Origin: Nonomuraea spiralis
GTDB taxonomy: Bacteria; Actinomycetota; Actinomycetes; Streptosporangiales; Streptosporangiaceae
Length of the DNA: 64,000 bases
Assembly (NCBI RefSeq): GCF_014648435.1
Contig: NZ_BMRC01000010.1
Location: 248,001-312,000, forward strand
Direction: 5' to 3'
Shown here: positions 15,997 through 24,492 of the stretch, in pieces
How the letters are laid out: the number at the start of each line of letters is the position of its first letter
Position numbering within the stretch: the first letter of the stretch is position 1
Notes under the pieces: generated by a model
Databases searched by the model: none
The model's input: the letters and a program-made list of their open reading frames with translations, nothing else
What the model was told of the DNA's origin: nothing
Translations under genes and position numbers: made by a program

Positions 15997-16212
15997 GCTC
16001 AGCCTAGGCGATGTCCCGACATGTCACCACCTCAAGGCGAGCACGACCGCGCGGGACGGTCCTGACCGGCCCGGCCGCCGTCCGCGCGGAGGCGGGCACC
16101 GGCGCCCGCCGGAAAGCTGACTCCGGACGGGAAACCCGCTGACTGCGCCATTTACCGTTAGGAAACTTTCCTTTATATTTGGGAGCATCCCCCAGCATGA
16201 AGGAACGGTGAC
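15997..16212. promoter_or_regulatory. Divergent promoter region TerC / LPMO
   Basis: This region holds no gene. It contains the terC promoter side (TAGGCT at 16001-16006, minus strand, and ATGTC-CC-GACAT at 16011-16022) and the LPMO promoter (listed separately). The middle, 16030-16140, shows nothing I can assign. Confidence 0.6.
16151..16179 (+). promoter_or_regulatory. LPMO promoter with palindromic operator
   Basis: TTTACC (16151-16156), a 17-base spacer and TATATT (16174-16179) form a promoter for the LPMO gene. The spacer contains the perfect palindrome GGAAACTTTCC (16161-16171) with flanking TTA/TTTA, placed so that a repressor would block polymerase. GGAAA/TTTCC palindromes occur in front of polysaccharide-degradation genes in related actinomycetes (recollection, not checked). 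Confidence 0.55.
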
Positions 16213-16953
16213 ATGCGCAGAGTATGGACCTTCTTAGCCATGGCGGCGGTCTCCGTCGCCACCGTCGTCGCCCTCTCCCCGCCGGCCTCGGCGCACGGTT
16301 ACATCTCCGACCCCCCGAGCCGCCAGGCCAACTGCGCGGCCGGAAAGGTCAAGAACTGCGGCCAGATCATCTGGGAGCCGCAGAGCGTCGAGGGCCCCAA
16401 GGGCCTGCGTAACTGCAGCGGCGGCGACTCCCGATGGGCCCCGCTGGACGACGACAGCAAGGCCTGGCCGGCCGCGAGCGTGGGTGACACGGTCAACTTC
16501 AAGTGGCTCATCGAGGCCCGCCACGCCACCAGCACGTGGGAGTACTACGTCGGCAGCACCCGGGTCGCGGTGTTCGACGACCACGGCAGGCAACCCGGTT
16601 CCACGGTGACGCACTCGGTGAGCCTGGGCGGCCGTACCGGGCGCATCAAGCTGCTGGCCATCTGGAACATCGCCGACACCGAGAACGCCTTCTACAACTG
16701 TGTCGACCTCCAGGTGGGCCCCGGCGGCCCGACCCCGACGCCCACTCCCACCCCCACGGTGACCCCGACCCCGACCCCCACGCCCACGGTGACCCCGACC
16801 ACGGGCCCGACCGGCAACTGGACCGCGGGAACCGCGTACAAGAGCGGTGACCAGGTGGTCTACAACACCGTCACCTACCGGTGCGTCCAGCCGCACACGG
16901 CGCTGCCCGGCTGGGAGCCGCCGAACGTGCCCGCCCTGTGGCAAAGGGTGTGA
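16213..16953 (+). CDS. AA10 lytic polysaccharide monooxygenase with CBM5/12
   Basis: Secreted copper enzyme that oxidatively cleaves crystalline chitin or cellulose. The signal peptide ends at SA/HGYISDP, so His28 becomes the mature N-terminus and, with the His of EARHATSTW, forms the copper histidine brace. The AA10 core runs to about residue 170 (AIWNIADTENAFYNCVDLQ). A TP-rich linker and a small C-terminal CBM5/12 domain follow (WTAGTAYKSGDQVVYNTVTYRC..PGWEP), typical of chitin binding. ATG at 16213 has AAGGA 8 bases upstream. The domain set points to chitin and pairs functionally with the GH18 enzyme at the window start. Confidence 0.95.
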   Translation: MRRVWTFLAMAAVSVATVVALSPPASAHGYISDPPSRQANCAAGKVKNCGQIIWEPQSVEGPKGLRNCSGGDSRWAPLDDDSKAWPAASVGDTVNFKWLIEARHATSTWEYYVGSTRVAVFDDHGRQPGSTVTHSVSLGGRTGRIKLLAIWNIADTENAFYNCVDLQVGPGGPTPTPTPTPTVTPTPTPTPTVTPTTGPTGNWTAGTAYKSGDQVVYNTVTYRCVQPHTALPGWEPPNVPALWQRV

Positions 16954-17034
16954 CCGCCTAACTCCGGTGCACGGGGGCGGTGCGGTCGGCCATGATGAAC
17001 AGTCCGGCCGCACCCCTCCCCCCGAAAGGCGCCG

Positions 17035-18339
17035 ATGAAGCGACTCCTCCTCGTCCTGGGCGTCGTCGCGGTGGCGGCGGCCGTGTGGGGCGCCGCCGTG
17101 CTGCTGTCCGCGCCGGCCGGTCAGGCTCCGGACAGGCAGCCACTGAACGTCGCTCCGCTGGTCGTACGCGACAGCGTGATCGTCGACGGCGGCGGGCAGG
17201 TCGTCGAGAAGCTCGCCCCCGACTGCGCGGTCAGCACCCACCCCGCCTTCTGCCGCCGGGTGCGCGACGAGCTGACCGCGATCGATCCGCGCCTGCTCAC
17301 CAGGGGCGGCCTGGTCATCGCGACCACGCTCGACCCCCGGGCGCAGCGGGCGGCCCAGCGGGCCATCGAGGCCCGGGTGCGCGCCGCGGACGCCCCGATC
17401 GCCGTCCAGGCCATGGTGGCGCCGGGCAGCGGCGAGATCAGGGCGCTGGCCGCCAGCCGCGGCGACGGCGCGCACGGCCTGCCGCGGGGCTCGACGGCGA
17501 TGGCGTACACGCTGGCCGCGGCGATGGCGGGCGGCATGCGCGCGGACGACGGCCTCCCCCGCTCCGGCCCCTACCAGGCCACCGGCCGCGAGGCGTTCAC
17601 CGACTGCGAGGGCGACCAGGTCGCCGATCCCGCCCACACCGTCGTCGACGCCCGCGACAGGTCCGGCGGCACGTTCGTCACCCTGCGGAGGGGCGCCCGC
17701 GACGCGCTGAACACCTTCTTCATGCGGCTGGAGGAGCGGATCGGCCTCTGCGAGACCGTACGCACGGCGCGGGCGCTCGGCCTCACGCGGCCCGGCGGGG
17801 TGCCGGTGTCGGAGTACGAGATGTTCACGCTCGGCGTCAACGACGTGGACACGGTGACGGTCGCAGGCACCTACGCCACGCTGGCCGCCCACGGCCTGCG
17901 CTGCGCGCCGAGGGCGGTCAAGGAGGTGCGCGACGCGTCCGGCAAGGTGCTGCACGCCCTCGCCCCCAAGTGCGAGCGGGCGCTCGACCCCGCCGTCGCC
18001 GACGCGGTGACCGGCCTGCTGCGGACCGGCGGCCTCGGCCGGGACGCGGCCGGCATCGCCGACCGGACGAACGAGCCCAGGTCGGCCTGGTACGCCGGTT
18101 ACACCCCTGACCTGGCCTCCGCCGTCAGCCTCGGATTCCCCGACGTCCCCGTACGGCACGGGCTGAGCGAGACCCCCATCGGCGGACGCCGGTACGACGT
18201 CGTGGACGGCGCCGCGATCCCCGGCCCGATCTGGCGGGCCTCGATGGCCGAGGCGCTGCGCGGCGTGCCGGAGTCGGCGTTCGCGGCGCCCGACGAGGCC
18301 CGGTTCGGCGGCTGCCGCCTGGCCTGCGCCCCGAAGTAG
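17035..18339 (+). CDS. Catalytically dead transpeptidase-like (pseudo-PBP) membrane protein
   Basis: A 434-residue protein with an N-terminal signal anchor and a penicillin-binding transpeptidase fold but no transglycosylase domain. It aligns along its length with the C-terminal half of the bifunctional PBP at 41.7-43.9 kb (shared LNTFFMRLEERIGLC, FTLGVND, SAWYAGYTPDL, IPGPIW, RFGGC). All three active-site motifs are lost: SxxK is S153-T-A-M156 (STFK in the paralog), SxN is ALN at 224-226 (SVN), and KTG is DRTN at 343-346 (KTGT). The frame is intact and codon use is normal, so it looks selected rather than decaying. It may serve as a peptidoglycan- or partner-binding scaffold (inference). Confidence 0.85.
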   Translation: MKRLLLVLGVVAVAAAVWGAAVLLSAPAGQAPDRQPLNVAPLVVRDSVIVDGGGQVVEKLAPDCAVSTHPAFCRRVRDELTAIDPRLLTRGGLVIATTLDPRAQRAAQRAIEARVRAADAPIAVQAMVAPGSGEIRALAASRGDGAHGLPRGSTAMAYTLAAAMAGGMRADDGLPRSGPYQATGREAFTDCEGDQVADPAHTVVDARDRSGGTFVTLRRGARDALNTFFMRLEERIGLCETVRTARALGLTRPGGVPVSEYEMFTLGVNDVDTVTVAGTYATLAAHGLRCAPRAVKEVRDASGKVLHALAPKCERALDPAVADAVTGLLRTGGLGRDAAGIADRTNEPRSAWYAGYTPDLASAVSLGFPDVPVRHGLSETPIGGRRYDVVDGAAIPGPIWRASMAEALRGVPESAFAAPDEARFGGCRLACAPK

Positions 18340-18342
18340 CGG

Positions 18343-18813
18343 TCAGCGGCCCTTCAGCACCTCGGCCAGGCGGTCCATGGACTGCGCGCCGCCCTTGGCC
18401 CCGTCGGCGCGCACGATCGCGTCGCGGGCCTCGACGGACGGGTGCACCGACTGGGCGACGTACCGGGTCAGGCCGCCGGACTCCTCCAGGGTGACGGTCT
18501 CCAGGGCCACCTCGGCCGGCGCCCCCTCGTACTCCCACGTGCGCACGAGCCGTTCCGGCCGGAGGACGGCGTGGTAGACGCCGCTGAAGGCGTACTCCCT
18601 GCCGCTGGCGTCGATGTTGACGAAACGCCACCGGCCGCCCGGCCTGACCTCCATGGCCTCCACCCTGGTGTCCAGCCAGTGGGGGCCCCACCAGCGCGGG
18701 ATCAGCTCGGGGTCGGTCACCGCCCGGAACACCACGTCCCTGGGGGCGTCGAAGGCCCGGATCATCACGATGTCCTGGCGGCCCGGCTCGATGACGAACT
18801 CGGTGTCACCCAT
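18343..18813 (-). CDS. SRPBCC (AHSA1-like) domain protein
   Basis: About 156-residue START-like protein with AFDAPRDVVFRAVTDPELIPRWWGP at the N-terminus and a hydrophobic-pocket fold, ending ..GGAQSMDRLAEVLKG. AHSA1/SRPBCC proteins bind small hydrophobic ligands. In actinomycetes they are very often encoded next to an ArsR regulator, as here. The ATG at 18813 is chosen because AAGGA lies 7 bases upstream (GTG at 18819 is too close to it). It overlaps the ArsR gene by 8 bases. The ligand is unknown. Confidence 0.88.
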   Translation of the reverse strand: MGDTEFVIEPGRQDIVMIRAFDAPRDVVFRAVTDPELIPRWWGPHWLDTRVEAMEVRPGGRWRFVNIDASGREYAFSGVYHAVLRPERLVRTWEYEGAPAEVALETVTLEESGGLTRYVAQSVHPSVEARDAIVRADGAKGGAQSMDRLAEVLKGR

Positions 18814-19153
18814 GGTCACGTCCTTCCTCGCCGCGCCGGAGCTTCCTGATCTCCTGGTCGAGCCGGTCGAACCGGCCGGTCCAGCGCTCGCGGTAACGGT
18901 CGATCCATTCGGAGACGCCCTCCAGCGGGGCCGTCTCCAGCCGGCACGGCCGCCACTGCGCGTCGCGGCCTCTGCTGATCAGCCCGGCCCGTTCCAGCAC
19001 CTTCAGGTGTTTGGACACGGCCTGCAAGCTGATGTCGAAGGGCCCGGCCAGCTCGTTGACCGTCGCCTCGCCGTCGGCCAGCCGGGCGAGGATGGCCCGC
19101 CGGGTGGGGTCGGCCAGGGCGGCGAAGGTGAGGCTCAGCTGGTCGTCGGGCAT
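18806..19153 (-). CDS. ArsR-family winged-helix regulator
   Basis: 115-residue regulator with ALADPTRRAILARLADGEATVNELAGPFDISLQAVSKHLKVLERAGLI, the ArsR winged-helix fold. No metal-binding Cys motif is visible in the recognition helix, so a non-metal signal is likely. It is co-transcribed with the SRPBCC gene (8-bp overlap) and lies 33 bases after the SDR gene. ArsR/SRPBCC pairs are common two-gene units. A strong inverted repeat in front of the SDR gene (19949-19978) is a candidate operator. Confidence 0.9.
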   Translation of the reverse strand: MPDDQLSLTFAALADPTRRAILARLADGEATVNELAGPFDISLQAVSKHLKVLERAGLISRGRDAQWRPCRLETAPLEGVSEWIDRYRERWTGRFDRLDQEIRKLRRGEEGRDHG

Positions 19154-19186
19154 CGGGGTGTACGTTCCTTCCGTGGTGGCGCTGAC

Positions 19187-19933
19187 CTAATGGTCCACGA
19201 TCGCGCCACAGGAGACGTTCACGGTCGCCGAGGTCATGGTCCGGGCCCGGTCGGAGGCGACGAACGCCGCCACCTCGCCCACGTCGGCCAGGGTCGCGAG
19301 CCGTCCGAGCAGGGTGGGCCCGCGGAGCTCGGCCTCCAGCTCGTCCTTGCCGGCGTAGGAGTCGGGGATGCTCTCCGGCACGCCGCCGGTGATCAGGGTG
19401 ACGACGCGCACGCCCTGCCGCCCGGCCTCGCACGCCCACTGGCGGCGGATGCCCTCCATGGTGTCGAGCGACACCTTGAAGCCGCCCAGCCCCGGCTGCG
19501 TCTGCGGGCCGCCGCCGCCGAACAGCAGGACGACGCCCGAGCCGGTCATGTGCCGGACGGCGGCCCTGATGGTGAGGAACTGCGTGCGCGCGGCGACCTG
19601 GATCGGCCGCAGGAAGTCCTCGACGGAGATCTCAGCCAGCGGCCGCTGCACGTCCTGGACGGAGATGGCGTTGAAGGAGACGTCGATGCGGCCGGCGCGG
19701 GCGGCGACCGAGCCGGTGAAGTCGTCCACGGCCCGCTCGTCCAGCGCGTCCACGACGGCGGTCTCCGCCGTGCCGCCGGCCGCGCGGATGTCGTCGGCGA
19801 CCTTGTCGAGCGTGGCCCGCGTACGGCCGGCCAGGTGGACGCGCGCGCCCTCGCGGGCGAAGGCGCGCGCCACCGCCCCGCCGATCGACCCGCCCGCGCC
19901 GTAGACCACCGCGACCTTGTCCTGGAGCAGCAT
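19187..19933 (-). CDS. Atypical SDR-family protein lacking catalytic Ser/Tyr
   Basis: Rossmann-fold protein, 248 residues, with the cofactor motif GAGGSIGGA and FNAIS at the NNAG position. The usual catalytic Ser...YxxxK is not recognisable: the region reads LLFGGGGPQTQPGLGGFK, where Leu stands four residues before the Lys and Gly replaces Ser. It may be a non-canonical oxidoreductase or a binding protein. The ATG at 19933 has AGGAGG 6 bases upstream; an upstream TTG is in the same frame but would include that site. It is the first gene of a likely operon with arsR and the SRPBCC gene. Confidence 0.8.
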   Translation of the reverse strand: MLLQDKVAVVYGAGGSIGGAVARAFAREGARVHLAGRTRATLDKVADDIRAAGGTAETAVVDALDERAVDDFTGSVAARAGRIDVSFNAISVQDVQRPLAEISVEDFLRPIQVAARTQFLTIRAAVRHMTGSGVVLLFGGGGPQTQPGLGGFKVSLDTMEGIRRQWACEAGRQGVRVVTLITGGVPESIPDSYAGKDELEAELRGPTLLGRLATLADVGEVAAFVASDRARTMTSATVNVSCGAIVDH

Positions 19934-19948
19934 CTCTTCCTCCTTGTT

Positions 19949-19996
19949 CAACCTGTTGGTTTATCAACCTACAGGTTGATTACGCGGCCGTGTCAA
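19949..19996 (-). promoter_or_regulatory. Operator-like inverted repeat over the SDR-arsR-SRPBCC promoter
   Basis: CAACCTGT (19949-19956) and ACAGGTTG (19971-19978) are perfect 8-bp inverted arms 14 bases apart. Inside is a second symmetry (TGGTT/AACC). On the minus strand, TTGACA (19991-19996) would be the -35, and TAGGTT (19966-19971, 19-base spacer) the -10, inside the repeat. The layout suggests autorepression by the ArsR protein, although TetR-type sites look similar. Confidence 0.55.
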
Positions 19997-20102
19997 GAAC
20001 TGGACAGCCCACACGTTTACCCGATCTTGTCAGGACCCCGGGGCGGTGTTACCACTTGCGGGACGCGCGTCAATCGCGCGTCTTTCGTGCCCAGGAGGAA
20101 CT

Positions 20103-22997
20103 GTGTCAACGAGACCCTGGTTACGCAGCGCCGTGATCGCCGTCGCGGTCACCGTCTCTGCCCTGCCCCTCTCCGGCGCCGCCCGGGGCGAACCCGGCGG
20201 ACAGGCCCCGATCGCCCACGACTTCCAGGCCGAGCAGCACGAGAAGCCGGACGTGGACAACCGGCAGGGCCGGGTGGCACCGCCCGCCGGGCTCGGCGCG
20301 CGGGCCGCCGGCGCCGAGATCCGCTGGAACGCGCTCGGCACGCCCGCCGTCGTCACCGGCGCCGCGCCGCTCGCCGAAGGGCTGGGCGAGGACCCCGAGC
20401 GGGCCGCCCGCGCCTACCTGGCCGCCAACGAGCCGCTGTTCGGCCTGTCGGCCGAGGAGGTCGCCGGGCTGGAGAAGGTCGCGGTCAATCCCCTCGGCGC
20501 CGGCTACGCCGTGCTCCTGCGCCAGAAGTTCGGCGGGCTGCCGGCCGGGGTGGACGGGCTCGTCGCCGTCGGCGTCGTGCACGGGAAGGTACGCCACGTC
20601 ACCTCCTCGCTCGCCCGCGAGCAGACCGCTCCCCCGGCCGCCGCGATCAGCGAGGCACGGGCCCTGGAGATCGCGGCCCGCGACGGCGGCGTGGACCTCG
20701 CCACGGCGACGACGAAGCAGGTCACGAAGGTGGCCGTGCCCGCGCCCGACGGGGTGCACAGCGCGTACCAGGTGGTCCTGATCGGCGGGGGCGAGGGCCA
20801 GGCGGCGGCGTACACCACGCACGTGGACGCCGTCAGCGGCGGCATCCTCACCCGCGAGAACCTGGTCGACCACTTCGACCCCGAGAACCCGCGCTGGGCG
20901 GCCTTCCCGGTCAACCCGCCCGGCGACTACTCCTCCGCCGACGCCCGCCGTACCTGGTGCCAGGCGCCCGGCCCCGGCTGCGACCTCGCGACCGGCGGCG
21001 ACCCGGCGACCGGCCGCGCGTGGGACGTCGACCACGCCACGGGCACGCCGACGTACACCAGCGCGGGCAACGCCACCCGGACGTACGAGAACCGCGCGAG
21101 CGGCGACCCGTTCACCGTCGGCACCCGGACGAACGCGGCCTCCCCGAACCGCAGCTACGTCTACCCCTGGCGCAACACCTGGAACACGGCCAAGTGCGAC
21201 CCGGCGACGTTCGACCAGCCCGGCGAGGCGGACCTGGAGGCGGCCATCGCCAACCTGAACGCCATGCACAACCGCATGCACGACTGGTCCTACCGGCTCG
21301 GCTTCACCGAGTCCGCCTGGAACATGCAGGTGGACAACGGCGACCGCGGCGGCCTCGGCAACGACCCCGAGCTGGGCAACGCCCAGGCCGGCGCGCGCGT
21401 GTCGTCCGTACGCGACAACGCCAACCAGATCACCGGCCCCGACGGCACCGCCCCGATCACGAACATGTACCTGTGGCAGCCGATCGCGGGCTCGTTCTAC
21501 TCCCCCTGCGTGGACGGCGACTACGACATGTCGGTCATCGGGCACGAGTACACCCACGCCATCTCCGGCCGCATGATCGGCGGCCCGAACGCCGGCTGGA
21601 GCGGCGCGCAGGCGGGCGCCATGAACGAGAGCACCTCCGACCTGTTCGCCATAGAGTACCTGAACGAGTACGGCTTCCGCTCCTCCGGCGCGACCCCGTA
21701 CGTGATCGGCCCGTACGTGACGGGTGACCGGGCACGTGGCATCCGCAACTACGACATGTCCAAGTCCCCGCTGAACTACAGCGACATCGCCTACGACCTG
21801 GTCGGCGCGCAGGTGCACGCGGACGGCGAGATCTGGACCGCCACCCAGTTCGACGCCCGCGCCGCCTTCGTCAAGCGCTACGGCGACGGCACGCCCGCCC
21901 GGCAGCGCGCCTGCGCCGACGGCAAGGTGGCGGTGGACAAGTGCCCGGGGAACCGGCGGTGGGCGCAGCTCTCGTACGACGCCCTGCTGCTGATGGCCTC
22001 CGGCGCGGTCAGCTACGTCGATCACCGTGACGCGATCCTGGCCGCCGACGCCATCCGCTTCGACGGCGCGAACCAGGACATCCTGTGGCGCGCGTTCGCC
22101 GAGCACGGCCTCGGCAAGGGCGCGGCCAGCAACGGCCCCAACGACCCCGACCCGACGCCGAGCTTCACCGACCCGGCCGGCCGCAACGGCTCGCTCCAGC
22201 TCAAGCCGCTCGGCGAGGCCAAGGACGCGGCCCTGCGGCTGTACGTGGGCGACTACGAGGGCCGCGCGGTGCCGGTCGCCGACACCGACCCGGCGACGCC
22301 GCTGGGCGACACGGTCGAGATGACGCCCGGCACGTACCGATTCGTCGTGGCGGGCGCCGGGTTCGGGCACACGCGGCTGACGTTCCCGGTGGTGGCCGGG
22401 GTGAAGCTGCCGCTCGTGCTGTCGCCGCCGCGCAACCTCGCCTCGGCCGCGGCGGGCGCGACGGCCGCGGGCGACGGCGTCAACCAGGCCAGGCTGATCG
22501 ACGAGACCGAGGCCACGAACTGGGCCTCGCGCACCGGCGCGCCGGCCGGCAAGTCGGTCACCGTGGACCTGGCGGGCGACCGGCCGGTCACGGTCCGCCG
22601 GGTCCAGGTGAGCGCGATGTTGCGGCCCGACGTCGGCGACGCCGCCGACCCGGGGGCGCAGAACAGGTTCTCGGCGCTGCGCGCGTTCGAGGTGCTGGCC
22701 TGCGCCGCGAACTGCGCCGACCCGGCGAGCTTCAGGAAGATCTACACCAGCCCGGCGGACGCGTTCGACGCCACGCTGCCCCGGCCGCGCGGCGCGGACC
22801 TGCTCGTCCGCTCCTTCCGGGTGCCGCCGACCAGCGCCACCCACCTGATGTTGCGGGTGGTCAGCAGCCAGTGCACCGGCAACCCGCGCTACGCCGGTGA
22901 GCAGGACGCCGATCCCAACTCCTCGACCGACTGCGCCACCGCCAGTGCGGCGCGCGAGCAGGTGCGGGCCGCGGAGTTCCAGGCGTACTCGCACTGA
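20103..22997 (+). CDS. Secreted M36-type metallopeptidase (fungalysin-like)
   Basis: Zinc endopeptidase of 964 residues. GTG at 20103 follows AGGAGGAA closely and starts a signal peptide (AVIAVAVTVSALPLSGAARG). A long propeptide of FTP/PepSY type covers roughly residues 60-270. The catalytic domain has the zinc motif HEYTH with the downstream Glu in NESTSDLFA. The C-terminal part includes a discoidin-like sandwich (INQ-type residues near ATNWASRTGAPAGKSVTVDLAG), probably for substrate or surface binding. Family members degrade extracellular protein. It is monocistronic, with a strong bidirectional hairpin after the stop. Confidence 0.92.
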   Translation: MSTRPWLRSAVIAVAVTVSALPLSGAARGEPGGQAPIAHDFQAEQHEKPDVDNRQGRVAPPAGLGARAAGAEIRWNALGTPAVVTGAAPLAEGLGEDPERAARAYLAANEPLFGLSAEEVAGLEKVAVNPLGAGYAVLLRQKFGGLPAGVDGLVAVGVVHGKVRHVTSSLAREQTAPPAAAISEARALEIAARDGGVDLATATTKQVTKVAVPAPDGVHSAYQVVLIGGGEGQAAAYTTHVDAVSGGILTRENLVDHFDPENPRWAAFPVNPPGDYSSADARRTWCQAPGPGCDLATGGDPATGRAWDVDHATGTPTYTSAGNATRTYENRASGDPFTVGTRTNAASPNRSYVYPWRNTWNTAKCDPATFDQPGEADLEAAIANLNAMHNRMHDWSYRLGFTESAWNMQVDNGDRGGLGNDPELGNAQAGARVSSVRDNANQITGPDGTAPITNMYLWQPIAGSFYSPCVDGDYDMSVIGHEYTHAISGRMIGGPNAGWSGAQAGAMNESTSDLFAIEYLNEYGFRSSGATPYVIGPYVTGDRARGIRNYDMSKSPLNYSDIAYDLVGAQVHADGEIWTATQFDARAAFVKRYGDGTPARQRACADGKVAVDKCPGNRRWAQLSYDALLLMASGAVSYVDHRDAILAADAIRFDGANQDILWRAFAEHGLGKGAASNGPNDPDPTPSFTDPAGRNGSLQLKPLGEAKDAALRLYVGDYEGRAVPVADTDPATPLGDTVEMTPGTYRFVVAGAGFGHTRLTFPVVAGVKLPLVLSPPRNLASAAAGATAAGDGVNQARLIDETEATNWASRTGAPAGKSVTVDLAGDRPVTVRRVQVSAMLRPDVGDAADPGAQNRFSALRAFEVLACAANCADPASFRKIYTSPADAFDATLPRPRGADLLVRSFRVPPTSATHLMLRVVSSQCTGNPRYAGEQDADPNSSTDCATASAAREQVRAAEFQAYSH

Positions 22998-23003
22998 TCC
23001 CGG

Positions 23004-23028
23004 GGCGGGCCGGCCCGGCCGGCCCGCC
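23004..23028. terminator. Bidirectional hairpin terminator
   Basis: GGCGGGCCGG (23004-23013) and CCGGCCCGCC (23019-23028) form a perfect 10-bp all-GC stem with a 5-base loop. It lies between two convergent genes (M36 peptidase and aldehyde dehydrogenase), 6 and 3 bases from their stops. No U-tract, as usual in high-GC actinomycetes. Confidence 0.75.
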
Positions 23029-23031
23029 GCT

Positions 23032-24492
23032 TCAGAACGGGTAGTGCGCCTGCTCGGTCGCCAGGGTGATCCAGCGGGTGTTGCTGAACGCCTCCAGGCC
23101 CCACCGGCCGCCGAACCGGCCGTAGCCGGAGGAGCCGGCCCCGCCGAACGGCGCCTGCGGCTCGTCGCCGACCGACTGGTCGTTGACGTGCACGATGCCG
23201 GTCCGCAGGCGGCGGGCCACGCGCAGGCCGTGGGTGCCGTTCTCGGTGATGATCCCGGCGGTCAGGCCGTGCTCGGTGTCGTTGGCCAGGGCCACGGCCT
23301 CGTCGTCGGTGGTGAACGTGCCGATCACGCACACCGGGCCGAACGCCTCGCCGTAGTGCAGGTCGGCGTGCTCGGGGACGCCGGTCAGCACCGTGGCCGG
23401 GTGCACCGCGCCGTCCGGCTCGCCGCCTCCGGCCAGCACCGTCGCGCCCTTGGCGACCGCGTCGGCGACCAGGCCGGCCACCCGGCGCGCGGCCCCGGCG
23501 CTGACCAGCGGCCCGATCACGGTCTCCGGGCGGGACGGGTCGCCGGCGGGCAGCGTGCCCACCTTGGCCGCGAACCTGCGGCCGAACTCGCCGGCCAGCG
23601 ACTCGTGCACCAGCACGCGGTCGCCGGACATGCAGATCTGGCCGGCGTTCATGTAGACGCCGAAGGTGGCGGCGTTCACCGCGTGGTCGAGGTCGGCGTC
23701 GTCCAGGACGATGATGGCGTTCTTGCCGCCCAGTTCCAGGAGGGCGGGCTTGAGGTGGCGCGCGGCGTGGGTGCCGATGATCCGGCCGACCTCGGTGGAG
23801 CCGGTGAAGTTGACCGCCCGTACGCGGGGGTCGGCGATCAGCGCCTCGGCGATGACGGCGGCGTCGGCCGGGTCGTTGGTGACCACGTTGAGCACGCCCG
23901 CGGGCAGCCCGGCCTCGTGCAGCAGGTCGGCGACGAACAGGCCGCACGCGATCGGGGCGTCCTCGCTGGGCTTCATGACGACGGTGTTGCCCGCGGCCAG
24001 CGCGGCGGCCACCGAGCGCACGCCGAGGATGATCGGCGCGTTCCACGGCGAGAAGGCGGCGACCACGCCGAGCGGCTCGCGTACGGCCAGGCCGAGCACG
24101 CCCTCCTCCTGCGCGGTGAGCACCTCGCCGCGCGGCGCGGTGATCGCGGCGGCGGCCTCGCGCAACATGTTCGCGGCCAGCCCGACGTTGAACAGCGCCC
24201 ACGGGCGGGTGCCGCCGACCTCGGCGGCCATCAGCGCCACGGCCTGCTCGCCGCGCTCCTGGAGCAGGTCGGCGGCCTTGAGGAAGATCTCCCGGCGGGC
24301 GAACGGGCTGGTTGCGGCCCAGCCGTCGAAGGCGGCCTGCGCCGCGTCCACGGCCAGCGTGACGTCCTCGACGCCGGCGGCGGCCACGGTCGCGTACACC
24401 TCGCCGGTGTACGGCGCCAGGTCGGACGTCGTGCGCCCGCCCTGGGCGGGGACGTTCTTGCCACCGATCAGCAGGTCACGGGTGATGGTCAT
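23032..24492 (-). CDS. Aromatic-type aldehyde dehydrogenase
   Basis: NAD(P)-dependent aldehyde dehydrogenase, 486 residues, last gene of the pca operon (ATGA overlap with pcaL). Motifs: AFSPWNAPIILG and NTVVMKPSEDAP for cofactor binding, the general base in LELGGKN, the catalytic Cys in GQICMSGDR, and a C-terminal FGGAGSSGYGRFGG. The sequence resembles benzaldehyde/vanillin/salicylaldehyde dehydrogenases, which convert aromatic aldehydes to acids such as vanillate or 4-hydroxybenzoate. Location in a protocatechuate operon supports an aromatic aldehyde as substrate; which one is not shown. Confidence 0.88.
   Translation of the reverse strand: MTITRDLLIGGKNVPAQGGRTTSDLAPYTGEVYATVAAAGVEDVTLAVDAAQAAFDGWAATSPFARREIFLKAADLLQERGEQAVALMAAEVGGTRPWALFNVGLAANMLREAAAAITAPRGEVLTAQEEGVLGLAVREPLGVVAAFSPWNAPIILGVRSVAAALAAGNTVVMKPSEDAPIACGLFVADLLHEAGLPAGVLNVVTNDPADAAVIAEALIADPRVRAVNFTGSTEVGRIIGTHAARHLKPALLELGGKNAIIVLDDADLDHAVNAATFGVYMNAGQICMSGDRVLVHESLAGEFGRRFAAKVGTLPAGDPSRPETVIGPLVSAGAARRVAGLVADAVAKGATVLAGGGEPDGAVHPATVLTGVPEHADLHYGEAFGPVCVIGTFTTDDEAVALANDTEHGLTAGIITENGTHGLRVARRLRTGIVHVNDQSVGDEPQAPFGGAGSSGYGRFGGRWGLEAFSNTRWITLATEQAHYPF

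Noticed and set aside
17035..18339. Pseudogene call for the transpeptidase homolog
   Set aside because: The frame is intact, the start and ribosome-binding site are normal and fold-defining residues are conserved, so a pseudoenzyme is more likely than a broken gene.
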